Shown one piece after another: positions 23,672-31,809 of a DNA stretch of 34,675 nt. The position numbers and the translations under genes were made by a program. The stretch comes from Betaproteobacteria bacterium. Its GTDB lineage: Bacteria; Pseudomonadota; Gammaproteobacteria; Burkholderiales; CAIKXV01. Below the pieces are notes generated by a model. That model was not told where the DNA came from, searched no databases, and saw only the letters and a program-made list of their open reading frames with translations. Position 1 is the stretch's first letter. Every line of letters starts with the position of its first letter. The stretch covers positions 1 through 34,675 of the forward strand of contig CANHBC010000013.1 of the NCBI GenBank assembly GCA_947458835.1. Direction: 5' to 3'.

Positions 23672-24492
23672 CCACCGAAGGCCGTTTCACCACCAGCGAC
23701 GGCGTGCGCATCGCGTACTTCGCCGATGACTTCACCGATCCGTGGCGCGACGCGCCGGTGCTGCTGATGCTGCATTCGGCGATGAGCAGCTCGCGCCGGT
23801 TCTTCTCCATGGTTCCGGGCCTTGCCCGGCACCTGCGCGTGGTGCGCATGGATACCCGCGGCCACGGGCAGTCTGAGGTGCCGCCGGCGAGCGTGCCGCA
23901 CGACAAGGAGCGGCTCAGCCAGGACGTGCTCGAGCTGCTCGACGTGCTCGGGCTCGACGCCGTGCATATCCTGGGCGGATCGGCGGGCGGCTATACCGGC
24001 CAGCTGCTGGCGATCCACCACCCGGCGCGCGTGAAGAGCCTGTCGCTGTTCAGCTCCACTCCGGGGTTCAAGGGCGACCAGGGCAAGCGCTGGCTCGCCG
24101 AGGCCTCGGTGCGCGGCATGCGCGCGGTGTTCGGCGAGACCATCGACGAGCGCATCCCGGTCGGCGAGGCCGATCCGCGGCTGGTGCAGTGGGTGCTCGA
24201 CGAGATCTGCAAGAACGACCTCGAGTTCCTGAAGCGCTTCATCGGCCACTGGACCGACACCGACTTCATGGACCAGGTGCATCGTATCGGATGCCCGACG
24301 CTGATCGTCGAGCCGGGTGCGCATCCGATCGGCACCGGTTCCGCCTTCGCGGAGATGGCGAAGCGAATCCCGAACAGCGAGCGGGTGGTCTACGAGAACG
24401 GCCGGCACAACCTGTACGACTATCAGCCCGACCGCTGCGTGGCCGAGGTGCTGCGCTTCCTGCGCCACCACTTTCCCGAACTGCGTCCGTGA
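23668..24492 (+). CDS. alpha/beta hydrolase 2 of the DDFTDPW family
   Basis: Alpha/beta hydrolase, 274 residues, starting in the 4-base ATGA overlap with hydrolase 1. Seen: SDGVRIAYFADDFTDPW, LMLHSAMSSS, RGHGQS, S105 in LGGSAGGY, and H247 in NGRHNLYDYQPDRC. A carboxylate in IVEPGAHP (E215) may serve as the acid. An unusual Gly-Ala-His at the acid loop differs from paralogue 3, which has GADP. It shares many blocks with the hydrolase at 26167-26976. Likely cuts an ester, lactone or related bond in the same pathway as the SDR that follows 13 bases later. Confidence 0.88.
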   Translation: MTTEGRFTTSDGVRIAYFADDFTDPWRDAPVLLMLHSAMSSSRRFFSMVPGLARHLRVVRMDTRGHGQSEVPPASVPHDKERLSQDVLELLDVLGLDAVHILGGSAGGYTGQLLAIHHPARVKSLSLFSSTPGFKGDQGKRWLAEASVRGMRAVFGETIDERIPVGEADPRLVQWVLDEICKNDLEFLKRFIGHWTDTDFMDQVHRIGCPTLIVEPGAHPIGTGSAFAEMAKRIPNSERVVYENGRHNLYDYQPDRCVAEVLRFLRHHFPELRP

Positions 24493-24505
24493 ACGCCGTG
24501 CACGC

Positions 24506-25288
24506 ATGAACCGGCTGGAAGGCAAGGTCGCGTTCATCACCGGCGCAGGCTCGGGCATCGCGCGCGCCGCGGCCTTGCTGTTCGCCCGCGAGGGCGCGAA
24601 GGTGGTCGTGGCCGAGATCGACGGCTCGCTGGGTGCAGCCACGGCGGCGGCGGTCGCCGCGGCGGGCGGCGAGGCGATGGCGGTGTGCACCGACGTCACC
24701 GACGAGGCGAGCGTGCGTGCCGCGATCGATGCGGCCGTGGTACGCCATGGCCGGCTCGACGTGCTGTTCAACTGCGCGGGCGGTTCGCTCAACGCCGACA
24801 GCCCGGTCACCGAGGTCGACCTCGATGTGTGGGACCGTACGATGGCGCTCGACGTGCGTGGGACGATGCTGGTCTGCCGGCATGGCATCCCGATACTGGT
24901 GAAGTCCGGCGGCGGCTCGGTGGTCAACATGTCCTCGGGTGCCGCCCTGCGCGGCAGCAGCCCGAAGCATGTGTACACCGCCGCGAAGGGGGCGATCCTG
25001 TCGTTCACACGCGCGCTGGCCGGTACCCATGCGAAGGACAACATCCGCGCCAACGCGATCTGCGCCGGGCGCATCCTGACCGACCGCATCCTGAACAACT
25101 ACGGTACCGCCGAGGCACCCGGGCCGGTCGCCGACCGGCAGGACGCCGCGGGCCGCGTGCGCGACTATCCGTTCTGGGTCGGGCGTCCGGAGGACATCGC
25201 GCACGTCGCGCTGTTCCTCGCCAGCGACGAATCGCGGATGATCACTGGCGCCACCCTCCCGGCCGATGGCGGCCGCTCCGCCTACTGA
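24506..25288 (+). CDS. short-chain dehydrogenase/reductase
   Basis: Classical SDR of 260 residues. Seen: FITGAGSGIA (the third glycine of the usual TGxxxGxG is Ala19), an acidic residue E37 at the end of the second strand that favours NAD(H), NCAGG (89-93), NMSSG with the catalytic Ser (143-144), and Y157-x-x-x-K161 (VYTAAKG). Ends with DESRMITGATLPADGG as usual. It would oxidise an alcohol or reduce a ketone formed by the hydrolases. Start ATG at 24506; no good Shine-Dalgarno, 13 bases after hydrolase 2. Hydrolase 3 follows 10 bases downstream. Confidence 0.92.
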   Translation: MNRLEGKVAFITGAGSGIARAAALLFAREGAKVVVAEIDGSLGAATAAAVAAAGGEAMAVCTDVTDEASVRAAIDAAVVRHGRLDVLFNCAGGSLNADSPVTEVDLDVWDRTMALDVRGTMLVCRHGIPILVKSGGGSVVNMSSGAALRGSSPKHVYTAAKGAILSFTRALAGTHAKDNIRANAICAGRILTDRILNNYGTAEAPGPVADRQDAAGRVRDYPFWVGRPEDIAHVALFLASDESRMITGATLPADGGRSAY

Positions 25289-25298
25289 AGGACACACC

Positions 25299-26105
25299 AT
25301 GGAAACGCTCGTCGCCAGCGATGGCCTGAAGGTGCGCTATGTCGTCGATGACTACACCGATCCCTGGCGCAAGGCCGAGACGCTGGTGCTGGTGCATGCC
25401 GCGATGGGCAGTTCGCGCCGCTTCTACGCCTGGGTGCCGCACCTCGCGCGCCACTTCCGCGTGGTGCGGATCGACCAGCGCGGCCATGGCGAATCCGGTA
25501 TCCCGGGTCCCGACCAGCTGTCGTTCCGGCGGCTGATGCAGGACGTGGTCGAACTGCTCGACCATCTGGGCGTGGACAAGGCCCACCTGGCCGGGTCCTC
25601 CGCCGGGGGCATCGTGTCGCAGGGGCTGGCGATCCACCATCCGCAGCGGGTGCGCACGCTGGCGAGCTTCGCGTCGGTGCCCGGCATGAAGAAGGTGTCG
25701 ACCGACTATGCGGGCTGGGTCGCGCGCATCGGTGCAAAGGGCGTGGCTACCTTCCTGCGCGAGACCATCGCCGATCGGGTCGACCTGGCCACTGCGAAGC
25801 CGGGCTTCGTCGACTGGTTCATCGCCGAGTCGGCGCGCACGCCGGTGGAGGTGCTCGCGCGCTTCGTGCCGATGATGGCCACGGTCGACCTACAGGACGA
25901 CCTGCCGCGGATCGCCTGCCCGATGCTGGTCGTGGTGCCCGGGGCCGATCCGCTGCACCCCGCCGAGGAATACCGGCCGATCGCCGAGCGGGTGCCCGGC
26001 TGCGAGTTCGTGGTCTACGACGGCCTGCCGCACAACATCACCGATGCGGTACCCGACCGCTGTGCCGAGGAACTGAAGCGCTTCCTGCTCAGGCACGCCG
26101 CCTGA
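25299..26105 (+). CDS. alpha/beta hydrolase 3 of the DDFTDPW family
   Basis: Alpha/beta hydrolase, 268 residues. Seen: VRYVVDDYTDPW, LVHAAMGSS, RGHGES, nucleophile S101 in AGSSAGG, acid D217 (VPGADPL) and H245 in GLPHNITDAVPDRC. All three catalytic residues are readable, so activity is expected. The ATG has GAAGGA 6 bases upstream, which fixes the start against a longer frame that overlaps the SDR. It ends the + strand operon; hydrolase 4 faces it across a terminator-like region. Confidence 0.88.
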   Translation: METLVASDGLKVRYVVDDYTDPWRKAETLVLVHAAMGSSRRFYAWVPHLARHFRVVRIDQRGHGESGIPGPDQLSFRRLMQDVVELLDHLGVDKAHLAGSSAGGIVSQGLAIHHPQRVRTLASFASVPGMKKVSTDYAGWVARIGAKGVATFLRETIADRVDLATAKPGFVDWFIAESARTPVEVLARFVPMMATVDLQDDLPRIACPMLVVVPGADPLHPAEEYRPIAERVPGCEFVVYDGLPHNITDAVPDRCAEELKRFLLRHAA

Positions 26106-26117
26106 GGCAGGAGAGGA

Positions 26118-26151
26118 GCCCGGTCTTCCGGTGCCGGGCCGCCTGCGGCCC
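26118..26151. terminator. paired hairpins between convergent hydrolases
   Basis: GCCCGG/CCGGGC (10-base loop) and an overlapping GGGCCG/CGGCCC (4-base loop) lie between the stops of hydrolases 3 and 4. They can form on either strand, so this is probably a bidirectional terminator lacking a long U tract. Confidence 0.5.
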
Positions 26152-26166
26152 GCGCAGCCGGCTGAC

Positions 26167-26976
26167 TCAGGCGCGCGGGAAGCGCCGCTGCAGGAAGGCG
26201 AGCGTGTCGGCGGCGCAACGGTCCGGCAGGTAGTCGCAGATGTTGTGGCGCGCGCCGTCGTAGTAGACGAGTTCGTTGTCGGGGATACGCACTTTCATGT
26301 CCTCGTAGGTCGATGCGTGGCCGACCGGTTCCGCGCCGGGGGCGATCATCAGCACCGGGCAGCGGATGGCGCGGATCTCCTCCATCATGTCCACCGTCGA
26401 CATGTGCCCGACGAAGCGCTGGATGAACGCGAGGTCGTTGTTCGCCGCCTCGTCCAGGAACCACTCGACGAAACGCGGGTCGACCTGGTCGACCGGGAAG
26501 CGGTCGGAGATCGTCTCGGCCAGGAAGGGCCGGATACCCTTCGCACCCATCTGCGGCACCCAGGTGCTGACCTGGCTGCGCGTGAGCCCCGGCGTGGAGC
26601 CGTACAGGACCAGGCTCTTCACCCGCTCGGGATGGTCGATCGCCAGTCGCTGGCCGACATAGCCGCCCGCCGAGTTGCCCAGGATGTGCACCTTGCCCAG
26701 GCCGAGGGCGTCCATCAGCGCGAGCGTGTCCTGCGCCAGGCGCTCGAGCGAGAACGGCGAGGACGGATCGGGTACGCCCGACTGCCCGTGGCCGCGCAGG
26801 TCCATCCGGATGATCCGGTGGTGGCGCGCCAGGGCAGGCACCATCGAATACCAGCGCTTCGAACTGCCGATCGCCGCATGCAGCAGCAGCAGCGGATCAT
26901 CGGGCAGCCAGGGGTCGCTGAAGTCGTCGACCTGGTAGGCGAGGCGGATGCCATCATCGGCGGTCACGTGGGGCAT
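26167..26976 (-). CDS. alpha/beta hydrolase 4 of the DDFTDPW family
   Basis: Alpha/beta hydrolase, 269 residues, the same family as the three on the other strand. Seen: LAYQVDDFSDPW, LLHAAIGSS, RGHGQS, S102 in LGNSAGGY, Glu216 (APGAEPV) where paralogue 3 has Asp, and H244 in GARHNICDYLPDRC. It pairs best by eye with hydrolase 2. It is the third gene of a - strand operon after MaoC and the double OsmC protein, with 58 bases from the latter. This context differs from its paralogues, suggesting a separate pathway step. Confidence 0.88.
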   Translation of the reverse strand: MPHVTADDGIRLAYQVDDFSDPWLPDDPLLLLHAAIGSSKRWYSMVPALARHHRIIRMDLRGHGQSGVPDPSSPFSLERLAQDTLALMDALGLGKVHILGNSAGGYVGQRLAIDHPERVKSLVLYGSTPGLTRSQVSTWVPQMGAKGIRPFLAETISDRFPVDQVDPRFVEWFLDEAANNDLAFIQRFVGHMSTVDMMEEIRAIRCPVLMIAPGAEPVGHASTYEDMKVRIPDNELVYYDGARHNICDYLPDRCAADTLAFLQRRFPRA

Positions 26977-27034
26977 GGCGATCTCCCGGGCGGGAATGTT
27001 GGAAGGAAGGGCCGGGTATACGGTGACGTCGGCC

Positions 27035-28246
27035 TCAGCGAGTGCTGCGTTCGTGCTCCACGGTCACTTCCGGCGGCAGCGCCGAGGCCAGCGTGGCATG
27101 CAGGTAGCAGGTGGTCGCGGCGATCTTCTGCAGCCGCTCGAACAGCGCGTCGGCGGCACCGCCGTTGAGGAACAGGTGCGTGTCGACTGGCAGCGCACGG
27201 CCGGCCAGCGTGCCGTCGGCAAGACTGCCCTCGAGCGCGAACGGGGTGTACTGCACGATGCGCACACCGCCGATGTCGAGCTTCATGTTCTCGATGTAGC
27301 GCGACAGCTGCGTCATGTAGCAGAAGACGATGCCTGCAGACAGGAGGGCCAGTCCGCTCGGGCCCTGGTCGCCGGCGCTTCCAGTGCCAGGCCGCTCGTC
27401 GGTGCGCAGTGCGAAGTGGCTTGCGGCGGGCAGGTCGAGCCAGGTGTTCGTCTCGGTCACCCCGGCCGGATCCAGCCGGTGGCTGTCGCCCACGATCAGC
27501 CGGAGCACGCGGCCCGTGGGCGAGGCCTGCGCCGGCTGGGACACGCCGGGCCGCTGCTCACCGGTTCGGCGCACCAGCGGCTGCAGCGGGTCCGGGCCGG
27601 CGACGGGCCGCGGCGGGCGAGTGTGGACGAGATAGGGATCAGGCGCGTCGGCGGCCGTCGAGGCCGGCAGCGCCCTCACCGGGCGGCGGCGTCCATTCAC
27701 GTAGATCGCGAAGGTATTGACCAGCGGCATGCGCAGCGCTGCGAGCGCCGGTGATGCCGCGAGGGCCCGGTCGACCCAGGCGTGCACCGCGCTGGCCTCG
27801 GCGGGCGACTTGACCCGGACCGTGATGCGGGTGGGCTCGGCCTGTCCGACGGCATCGCCGCGCACGAAGGAACCGGTGAGGCTGTAGCGGTTGTCGAGGT
27901 GGATGCGCAGGTCGTCGACCGGCAGGCCGGCGGCGGCTGCCGTCGCCAGCAGGCGGTTGAAGAGGTCGCCGTGCAGACCGGCGTTGAAGATCCCCAGCGG
28001 GAACGGCGCCAGGTCGGTGCCCGACAGGTGGCGCCCCTCGTCGCTGGTCAGGCGCCACGCGCTGCCGCTGGCGCCCTCGGTGACGACGGCTTCCTTCTGA
28101 TGGTGCGCCATCTGGCGCGCCTCGACGGTGAACACGTCCTGGCCTGCGGTGTTACGCAGTACCGCGGGCCGGGCCGAACCCTGCCGTGCGCGGAAGGTGA
28201 GCGGGTCTCCGAAGGCGTCGATGGTGCCGGCTGCGTGGGTGGTCAT
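27035..28246 (-). CDS. fused double OsmC-like protein
   Basis: Protein of 403 residues made of two OsmC-like halves. Seen: the first half (about 10-200) has the OsmC-type HHQKEAVVTEG start and a GLPVDDLRIHLDNRYSLTGS strand pair. The second half (about 245-400) has GPSGLALLSAGIVFCYMTQL with C309 and AATTCYLHATL with C380, the two peroxide-reactive Cys positions. The first half has no Cys at either place. Known OsmC proteins are homodimers of about 140 residues reducing organic hydroperoxides; this fusion would be an internal pseudo-dimer with one active half. A Pro-rich linker (about 205-245) joins them. Gap to MaoC is 13 bases. Confidence 0.75.
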   Translation of the reverse strand: MTTHAAGTIDAFGDPLTFRARQGSARPAVLRNTAGQDVFTVEARQMAHHQKEAVVTEGASGSAWRLTSDEGRHLSGTDLAPFPLGIFNAGLHGDLFNRLLATAAAAGLPVDDLRIHLDNRYSLTGSFVRGDAVGQAEPTRITVRVKSPAEASAVHAWVDRALAASPALAALRMPLVNTFAIYVNGRRRPVRALPASTAADAPDPYLVHTRPPRPVAGPDPLQPLVRRTGEQRPGVSQPAQASPTGRVLRLIVGDSHRLDPAGVTETNTWLDLPAASHFALRTDERPGTGSAGDQGPSGLALLSAGIVFCYMTQLSRYIENMKLDIGGVRIVQYTPFALEGSLADGTLAGRALPVDTHLFLNGGAADALFERLQKIAATTCYLHATLASALPPEVTVEHERSTR

Positions 28247-28259
28247 GTCGCGCTCTGGT

Positions 28260-28715
28260 TCAGGCCGTCGGGGCCAGGCCGGCCCGGGTACGCATCAGCA
28301 CGGTCTTGTCCATCTGGAAAACGAGTTCGTCGCGCTGGTTGTAGACGAGGTCGCGGAGCATGACGATGCCGCGGTCGGGTTTGGAGGTCTCGCGCCTGGA
28401 CAGCACCTCGACCTCGGTGCGGATGGTGTCGCCGATGCGCACCGGGGCGAGGAAGCGGCCGCCATCGAGCGCCAGCAGCCCGACCACCGAAGTACGGAAC
28501 AGGCTTTCGGTCATGCCGGTCGAGAACGACATGATCAGGTGGCTCGGGCAGATTCGGCCGCCGTACGGGGTCTTGCGTGCGTACTCTTCGTCGATGAACA
28601 GGGGCACGTGGTAGCCGACGAGCGCGCAGAACAGCGAATGGTCGCCCTCGGTGATCGTGCGGCTGTAGGTGGGGTAGCGTGTGCCGACGGTGAAGTCTTC
28701 GTAGTAGGATGTCAT
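28260..28715 (-). CDS. MaoC-like hot-dog protein lacking the hydratase dyad
   Basis: MaoC-family protein of 151 residues. Seen: ITEGDHSLFCALVGYHVPLFID followed in the usual manner by EEYARKTPYGGRICPSHL. In (R)-enoyl-CoA hydratases the string is SGD-x-NP-x-H with catalytic Asp and His five apart; here those positions are Y35 and F40. The other MaoC protein of the window keeps both. It may act in thioester binding or another dehydration, or may not be a hydratase. It is first gene of the MaoC-OsmC-hydrolase 4 operon. Its ATG abuts the GTG of the divergent Bug gene, leaving no promoter space between the genes. Confidence 0.85.
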   Translation of the reverse strand: MTSYYEDFTVGTRYPTYSRTITEGDHSLFCALVGYHVPLFIDEEYARKTPYGGRICPSHLIMSFSTGMTESLFRTSVVGLLALDGGRFLAPVRIGDTIRTEVEVLSRRETSKPDRGIVMLRDLVYNQRDELVFQMDKTVLMRTRAGLAPTA

Positions 28716-29774
28716 GTGATCACGGTACGGACTGCGGGGAAGCCCTTGGCGCGATTGTATGCTGGCAGCGAGGCCCTGGCCGCTGCGAAACGTCGGCGCG
28801 GCGCCTGTGCGGGCGCCGCCATCCTCCTGGCTGCGATGCTGGCCGGCCAGGCGCCGCCCGCGCGCGCGCAGGCGCCCTGGCCGGTCAAGCCGATGCGCAT
28901 CGTCGTGCCGGTGGTGCCGGGTTCGTTCACCGACGTCGTTGCGCGCGCGCTCGCGGCCGAGATGGGCGAGTCGCTCGGGCAGCCGGTGCTGGTCGAGAAC
29001 CGTGCCGGCGCGGGCACGACCATCGGCGCGGCCACCGTCGCGAAGGCCAGCGCCGACGGCTACACGCTGCTGATGACGGAGAACTCGTTCTCGATCGCGC
29101 CGGCGCTGTATGGGCGGCAGATGACCTACGATCCGGTACGCGACTTCCAGCCGGTGACGCTGGTCGCCGAGGCGCCCACGCTCTGGTTCAGTCGCATGGA
29201 CCTGCCTGCGCGCACGCCGAAGGAACTCGTACAGCTCGCGCGCAATCGTCCGGGCGAGCTCACCTTCGCCACCGGTGGCAACGGCACTTCATCGCACCTG
29301 GCCGCCGAGCTGTTCATCGACCGCCAGCGCCTGAAGATGGTGCACGTGCCGTTCAAGGGCGTGGCCGGGTCGATCGCGGAGGTGATCGCCGGGCGCGTGG
29401 ACATCGGCACCTCCAGCATCGCGAGCGCGGCCGCTCCAGTCCAGGCCGGGCGCATGCGCGCGCTGGCGGTCACCGGCCCGGAGCGCAACCCGCTGCTCCC
29501 CGAGGTGCCGACCTTCGCCGAGTCCGGCTTCGGCGACTACGACATGCCGATCTGGTTCGGTCTGATCGGACCGGCCGGACTGCCGGCCGAGCGTCTGGAC
29601 CGACTGCATGCCGAGATCGTGCGCGCCGCCGGCCGTCCGCGGCTGCGCGAGCTGTTCGCCGCCCAGGGCGCGCGCGCGCTGCTGGTGCCGCCCCAGGCGT
29701 TCACGAAGCGGGTACATGCCGAGATTGCCCTGTGGCGCGAGGTGATCCCGCGCGTGGGCATCCGTGCCGAGTGA
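28716..29774 (+). CDS. Bug/TctC periplasmic solute-binding protein 4
   Basis: Bug-family binding protein, 352 residues. Seen: a basic patch (KRRR, 25-28), a hydrophobic signal core and ARAQ cleavage (near 51), mature WPVKPMRIVVPVVPGSFTDVV, GQPVLVENRAGAGTT, DGYTLLMTE, HVPFKGVAG and AGRMRALAVTG. The start is GTG at 28716, with AGGA 6 bases before it; TTG at 28755 is an alternative with a shorter leader. The GTG abuts the divergent MaoC start. The gene precedes Bug 5 by 95 bases. Confidence 0.85.
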   Translation: MITVRTAGKPLARLYAGSEALAAAKRRRGACAGAAILLAAMLAGQAPPARAQAPWPVKPMRIVVPVVPGSFTDVVARALAAEMGESLGQPVLVENRAGAGTTIGAATVAKASADGYTLLMTENSFSIAPALYGRQMTYDPVRDFQPVTLVAEAPTLWFSRMDLPARTPKELVQLARNRPGELTFATGGNGTSSHLAAELFIDRQRLKMVHVPFKGVAGSIAEVIAGRVDIGTSSIASAAAPVQAGRMRALAVTGPERNPLLPEVPTFAESGFGDYDMPIWFGLIGPAGLPAERLDRLHAEIVRAAGRPRLRELFAAQGARALLVPPQAFTKRVHAEIALWREVIPRVGIRAE

Positions 29775-29869
29775 GGGGCACTCGCGGTCACCCCGCGCGG
29801 GCTGGACGCCGCCCGCCTTCCGGCCCACCCGATGATCCGGTGCATTCCAGGAACGAACCAACCGACCCG

Positions 29870-30871
29870 ATGATGAAGATACCGACGCCCACCCGACGAC
29901 CGATCCCCGCGCGGCTGCTCGCGGCCTGTGCGATGCCGCTGCTGCTCGCCACCACGACGGCGCATGCACAGCAGCAGGGCTGGCCGTCGCGACCGCTGCG
30001 CATCGTCGTCGGCTTCACCGCCGGAGGCCCGGTCGACCTGGTCGCGCGCATCGTCGCCCCGCGGCTGGCCACGCCGCTCGGCCAGCCGGTGATCGTCGAG
30101 AACCGGCCGGGTGCGGATGCCAACATCGCGATGGAAGTGGTGGCGCGCGCGAGCCCGGACGGCTACACGCTGCTGCTGATCCAGCCCGGCGTCGCGATCA
30201 ACCCGCCGCTCTACGGCAAGGTGCCGTTCGATCCGCTGAAGGATTTCGCACCGGTCGGCCTGATCGGGGAGTCGCCGAACATCGTCGCCGTCCATAACGG
30301 GCTGCCGGCGAACACCATGCAGGAACTGCTCGCGCTCGCGCGGGCGAAGAAGGGCGGCCTGTTCTACGGCGCGACCTCCAGCCCGACGCTGCTCGCCACC
30401 GAACTGCTCAACACCCTGGCGGGCGTGCAGACCGTGCGCGTGCCGTTCAAGGGTGCACCGCCCGCGCTGGCCGCGCTGATGTCCGGCGAGGTGCAGATCG
30501 TCTTGAGCAGCATCGGTACGCTGCTGCCGCTTGCGCGCGCCGGCAAGGTACGGGCGCTGGCGGTGACCAGCGCGAAGCGCAGCGCCGCGGCGCCGGACCT
30601 GCCCACGGTGCAGGAGGCTGGCGTTCCCGGCTTCGTCGCGACCACCTGGTACGGACTGGCCGCCACCGGCGGCACGCCGCGTCCGGTCATCGATCGGCTC
30701 AACGCCGAGTTGCGCAAGGTACTGGCCGATCCCGAGGTGCGCACCCAGCTGGCCGGGCAGGGCATCGACGAGCCTTCGCCAGGCACGCCGGAGCAGCTCG
30801 GGTCGCTGATCCGCAGCGAGCTGGCGAAGTGGGAGAAGGTCGTGCGTGCCTCGGGGGCCTCCGTCAACTGA
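29870..30871 (+). CDS. Bug/TctC periplasmic solute-binding protein 5
   Basis: Bug-family binding protein, 333 residues. Seen: a signal peptide (hydrophobic core about 15-30, AHA cleavage at 33), mature GWPSRPLRIVVGFTAGGPVDLVA, GQPVIVENRPGADAN, DGYTLLLIQ and RVPFKGAPP, then AGKVRALAVTS. Start at the first of two adjacent ATGs; no good Shine-Dalgarno is nearby. It is the last gene on the + strand here and converges with the RidA-like gene, with hairpins between. Confidence 0.9.
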   Translation: MMKIPTPTRRPIPARLLAACAMPLLLATTTAHAQQQGWPSRPLRIVVGFTAGGPVDLVARIVAPRLATPLGQPVIVENRPGADANIAMEVVARASPDGYTLLLIQPGVAINPPLYGKVPFDPLKDFAPVGLIGESPNIVAVHNGLPANTMQELLALARAKKGGLFYGATSSPTLLATELLNTLAGVQTVRVPFKGAPPALAALMSGEVQIVLSSIGTLLPLARAGKVRALAVTSAKRSAAAPDLPTVQEAGVPGFVATTWYGLAATGGTPRPVIDRLNAELRKVLADPEVRTQLAGQGIDEPSPGTPEQLGSLIRSELAKWEKVVRASGASVN

Positions 30872-30926
30872 TCGGTGAACCGATCGACAACCCGGGCGGC
30901 GGCCGGTGCGCCCGCGCGCCGGCCGC
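30870..30926. terminator. two hairpins between convergent Bug 5 and RidA-like genes
   Basis: GATCGGT/ACCGATC (2-base loop, 30870-30885), overlapping the Bug 5 stop, and GCGGCCGG/CCGGCCGC (12-base loop, 30899-30926). Both are perfect. They are likely transcription ends for both strands; no U tract. Confidence 0.5.
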
Positions 30927-30928
30927 GC

Positions 30929-31321
30929 TCAGCCGATCAGTGCGGTCGCCTTGATCTCGATCAGCGCGCCCGGCCGGATCAGCCCGGCGACCTGCACGCC
31001 GGTGGCGGCCGGGTAGGGGCCGTCTCCGAACACCTTGCGCCGCACGGACGCGGTCTTCGCGTAGCCGTCCAGCGTGGTGAAGTATTCGGTGGTCTCGACC
31101 ACGTTCTCGAACGATGCACCAGCATGCGCCAGTACTCGCCCCATCTTCTCGAAGATGTATTCGGTCTGGCGGACGATGTCCCCCGGTCCGACCAGCTCGC
31201 CGTTCTCGTCGGCGGCGGTCATGCCTGAGATGAACAGCAGGTTGCCGGCGCGCACCGCGGCGGAGAACGTGTAGCGCGGGTTCCAGCCGGGCGGAACGAC
31301 GGCAGTGAAGGGTCGGGTCAT
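30929..31321 (-). CDS. YjgF/RidA-family protein without the catalytic Arg
   Basis: RidA/YjgF-fold protein, 130 residues, normal length. Seen: LLFISGMTAADENGELV (29-45), an EYIFEKMGRVL helix, and YPAATGVQVAGLIRPGALIEIKATA at the C-terminus. Canonical RidA enzymes that remove reactive imines have PAR-S/T-x-V, with Arg near 105; here it is PAAT. The protein probably is not a standard enamine/imine deaminase and may act on another pathway intermediate. The start overlaps the MaoC stop by 4 bases (ATGA). It ends the Bug 6-MaoC-RidA operon. Confidence 0.88.
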   Translation of the reverse strand: MTRPFTAVVPPGWNPRYTFSAAVRAGNLLFISGMTAADENGELVGPGDIVRQTEYIFEKMGRVLAHAGASFENVVETTEYFTTLDGYAKTASVRRKVFGDGPYPAATGVQVAGLIRPGALIEIKATALIG

Positions 31322-31809
31322 CGGGAGAGTTCCTGGTCAGTGGGCTCGACGGCCGGCGTGCGGCAGGCGAGCAGGTAGGCATGGAAGCCTTCGGCCACCG
31401 GCGTGCCGGCGGCGTTGGAGACGCGAACGATGAAGCGCACGATCCCGCGCGTGCCATCGCGCGAGCGCCGCGTGCTCTCGACCTCGAACGCGGTGCGGAT
31501 CGTGTCGCCTTCGAGCACCGGGGCGAGGAAGCGCATGCCCTGCTCCAGGAAGGCGACCATCGATGCCTCGAGGCGCGAGGACAGCGCGGTGGCGCCGAGT
31601 GCGCCCACCGCGGCCACCAGTAATCCGTGCGCGACTGGCGCGCCGAATCGGGTGCGGCGCGCGTACTCGGGATCGTAGTGGATCGGGTGCGCATCGCCGG
31701 TGAGCTCGGCGAAGGCACGGAACGCGGTGCTGTCGAGACGGCGCTCCTGCCCTGGCCAGTGCTGGCCGGGCGAGAAATCCTCGAACCAGAGCGGCGTCGC
31801 CTCGCTCAT
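31318..31809 (-). CDS. MaoC-like enoyl-CoA hydratase
   Basis: MaoC-family hydratase, 163 residues. Seen: WFEDFSPGQHW, then ELTGDAHPIHYDPEYA with the expected catalytic pair D39 and H44, then FGAPVAHGLL and the overhang strands through GDTIRTAFEVES. It would hydrate an enoyl-CoA or use a related thioester. Coupled on both sides by 4-base ATGA overlaps: Bug 6 upstream and RidA downstream. The nearby CaiB/BaiF CoA-transferase could supply the CoA thioester (inference). Confidence 0.9.
   Translation of the reverse strand: MSEATPLWFEDFSPGQHWPGQERRLDSTAFRAFAELTGDAHPIHYDPEYARRTRFGAPVAHGLLVAAVGALGATALSSRLEASMVAFLEQGMRFLAPVLEGDTIRTAFEVESTRRSRDGTRGIVRFIVRVSNAAGTPVAEGFHAYLLACRTPAVEPTDQELSR

Noticed and set aside
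22862-26976. Recent DNA-level duplication of the hydrolases
   Set aside because: They share protein signatures, but their sequences have diverged throughout, so the expansion is old.
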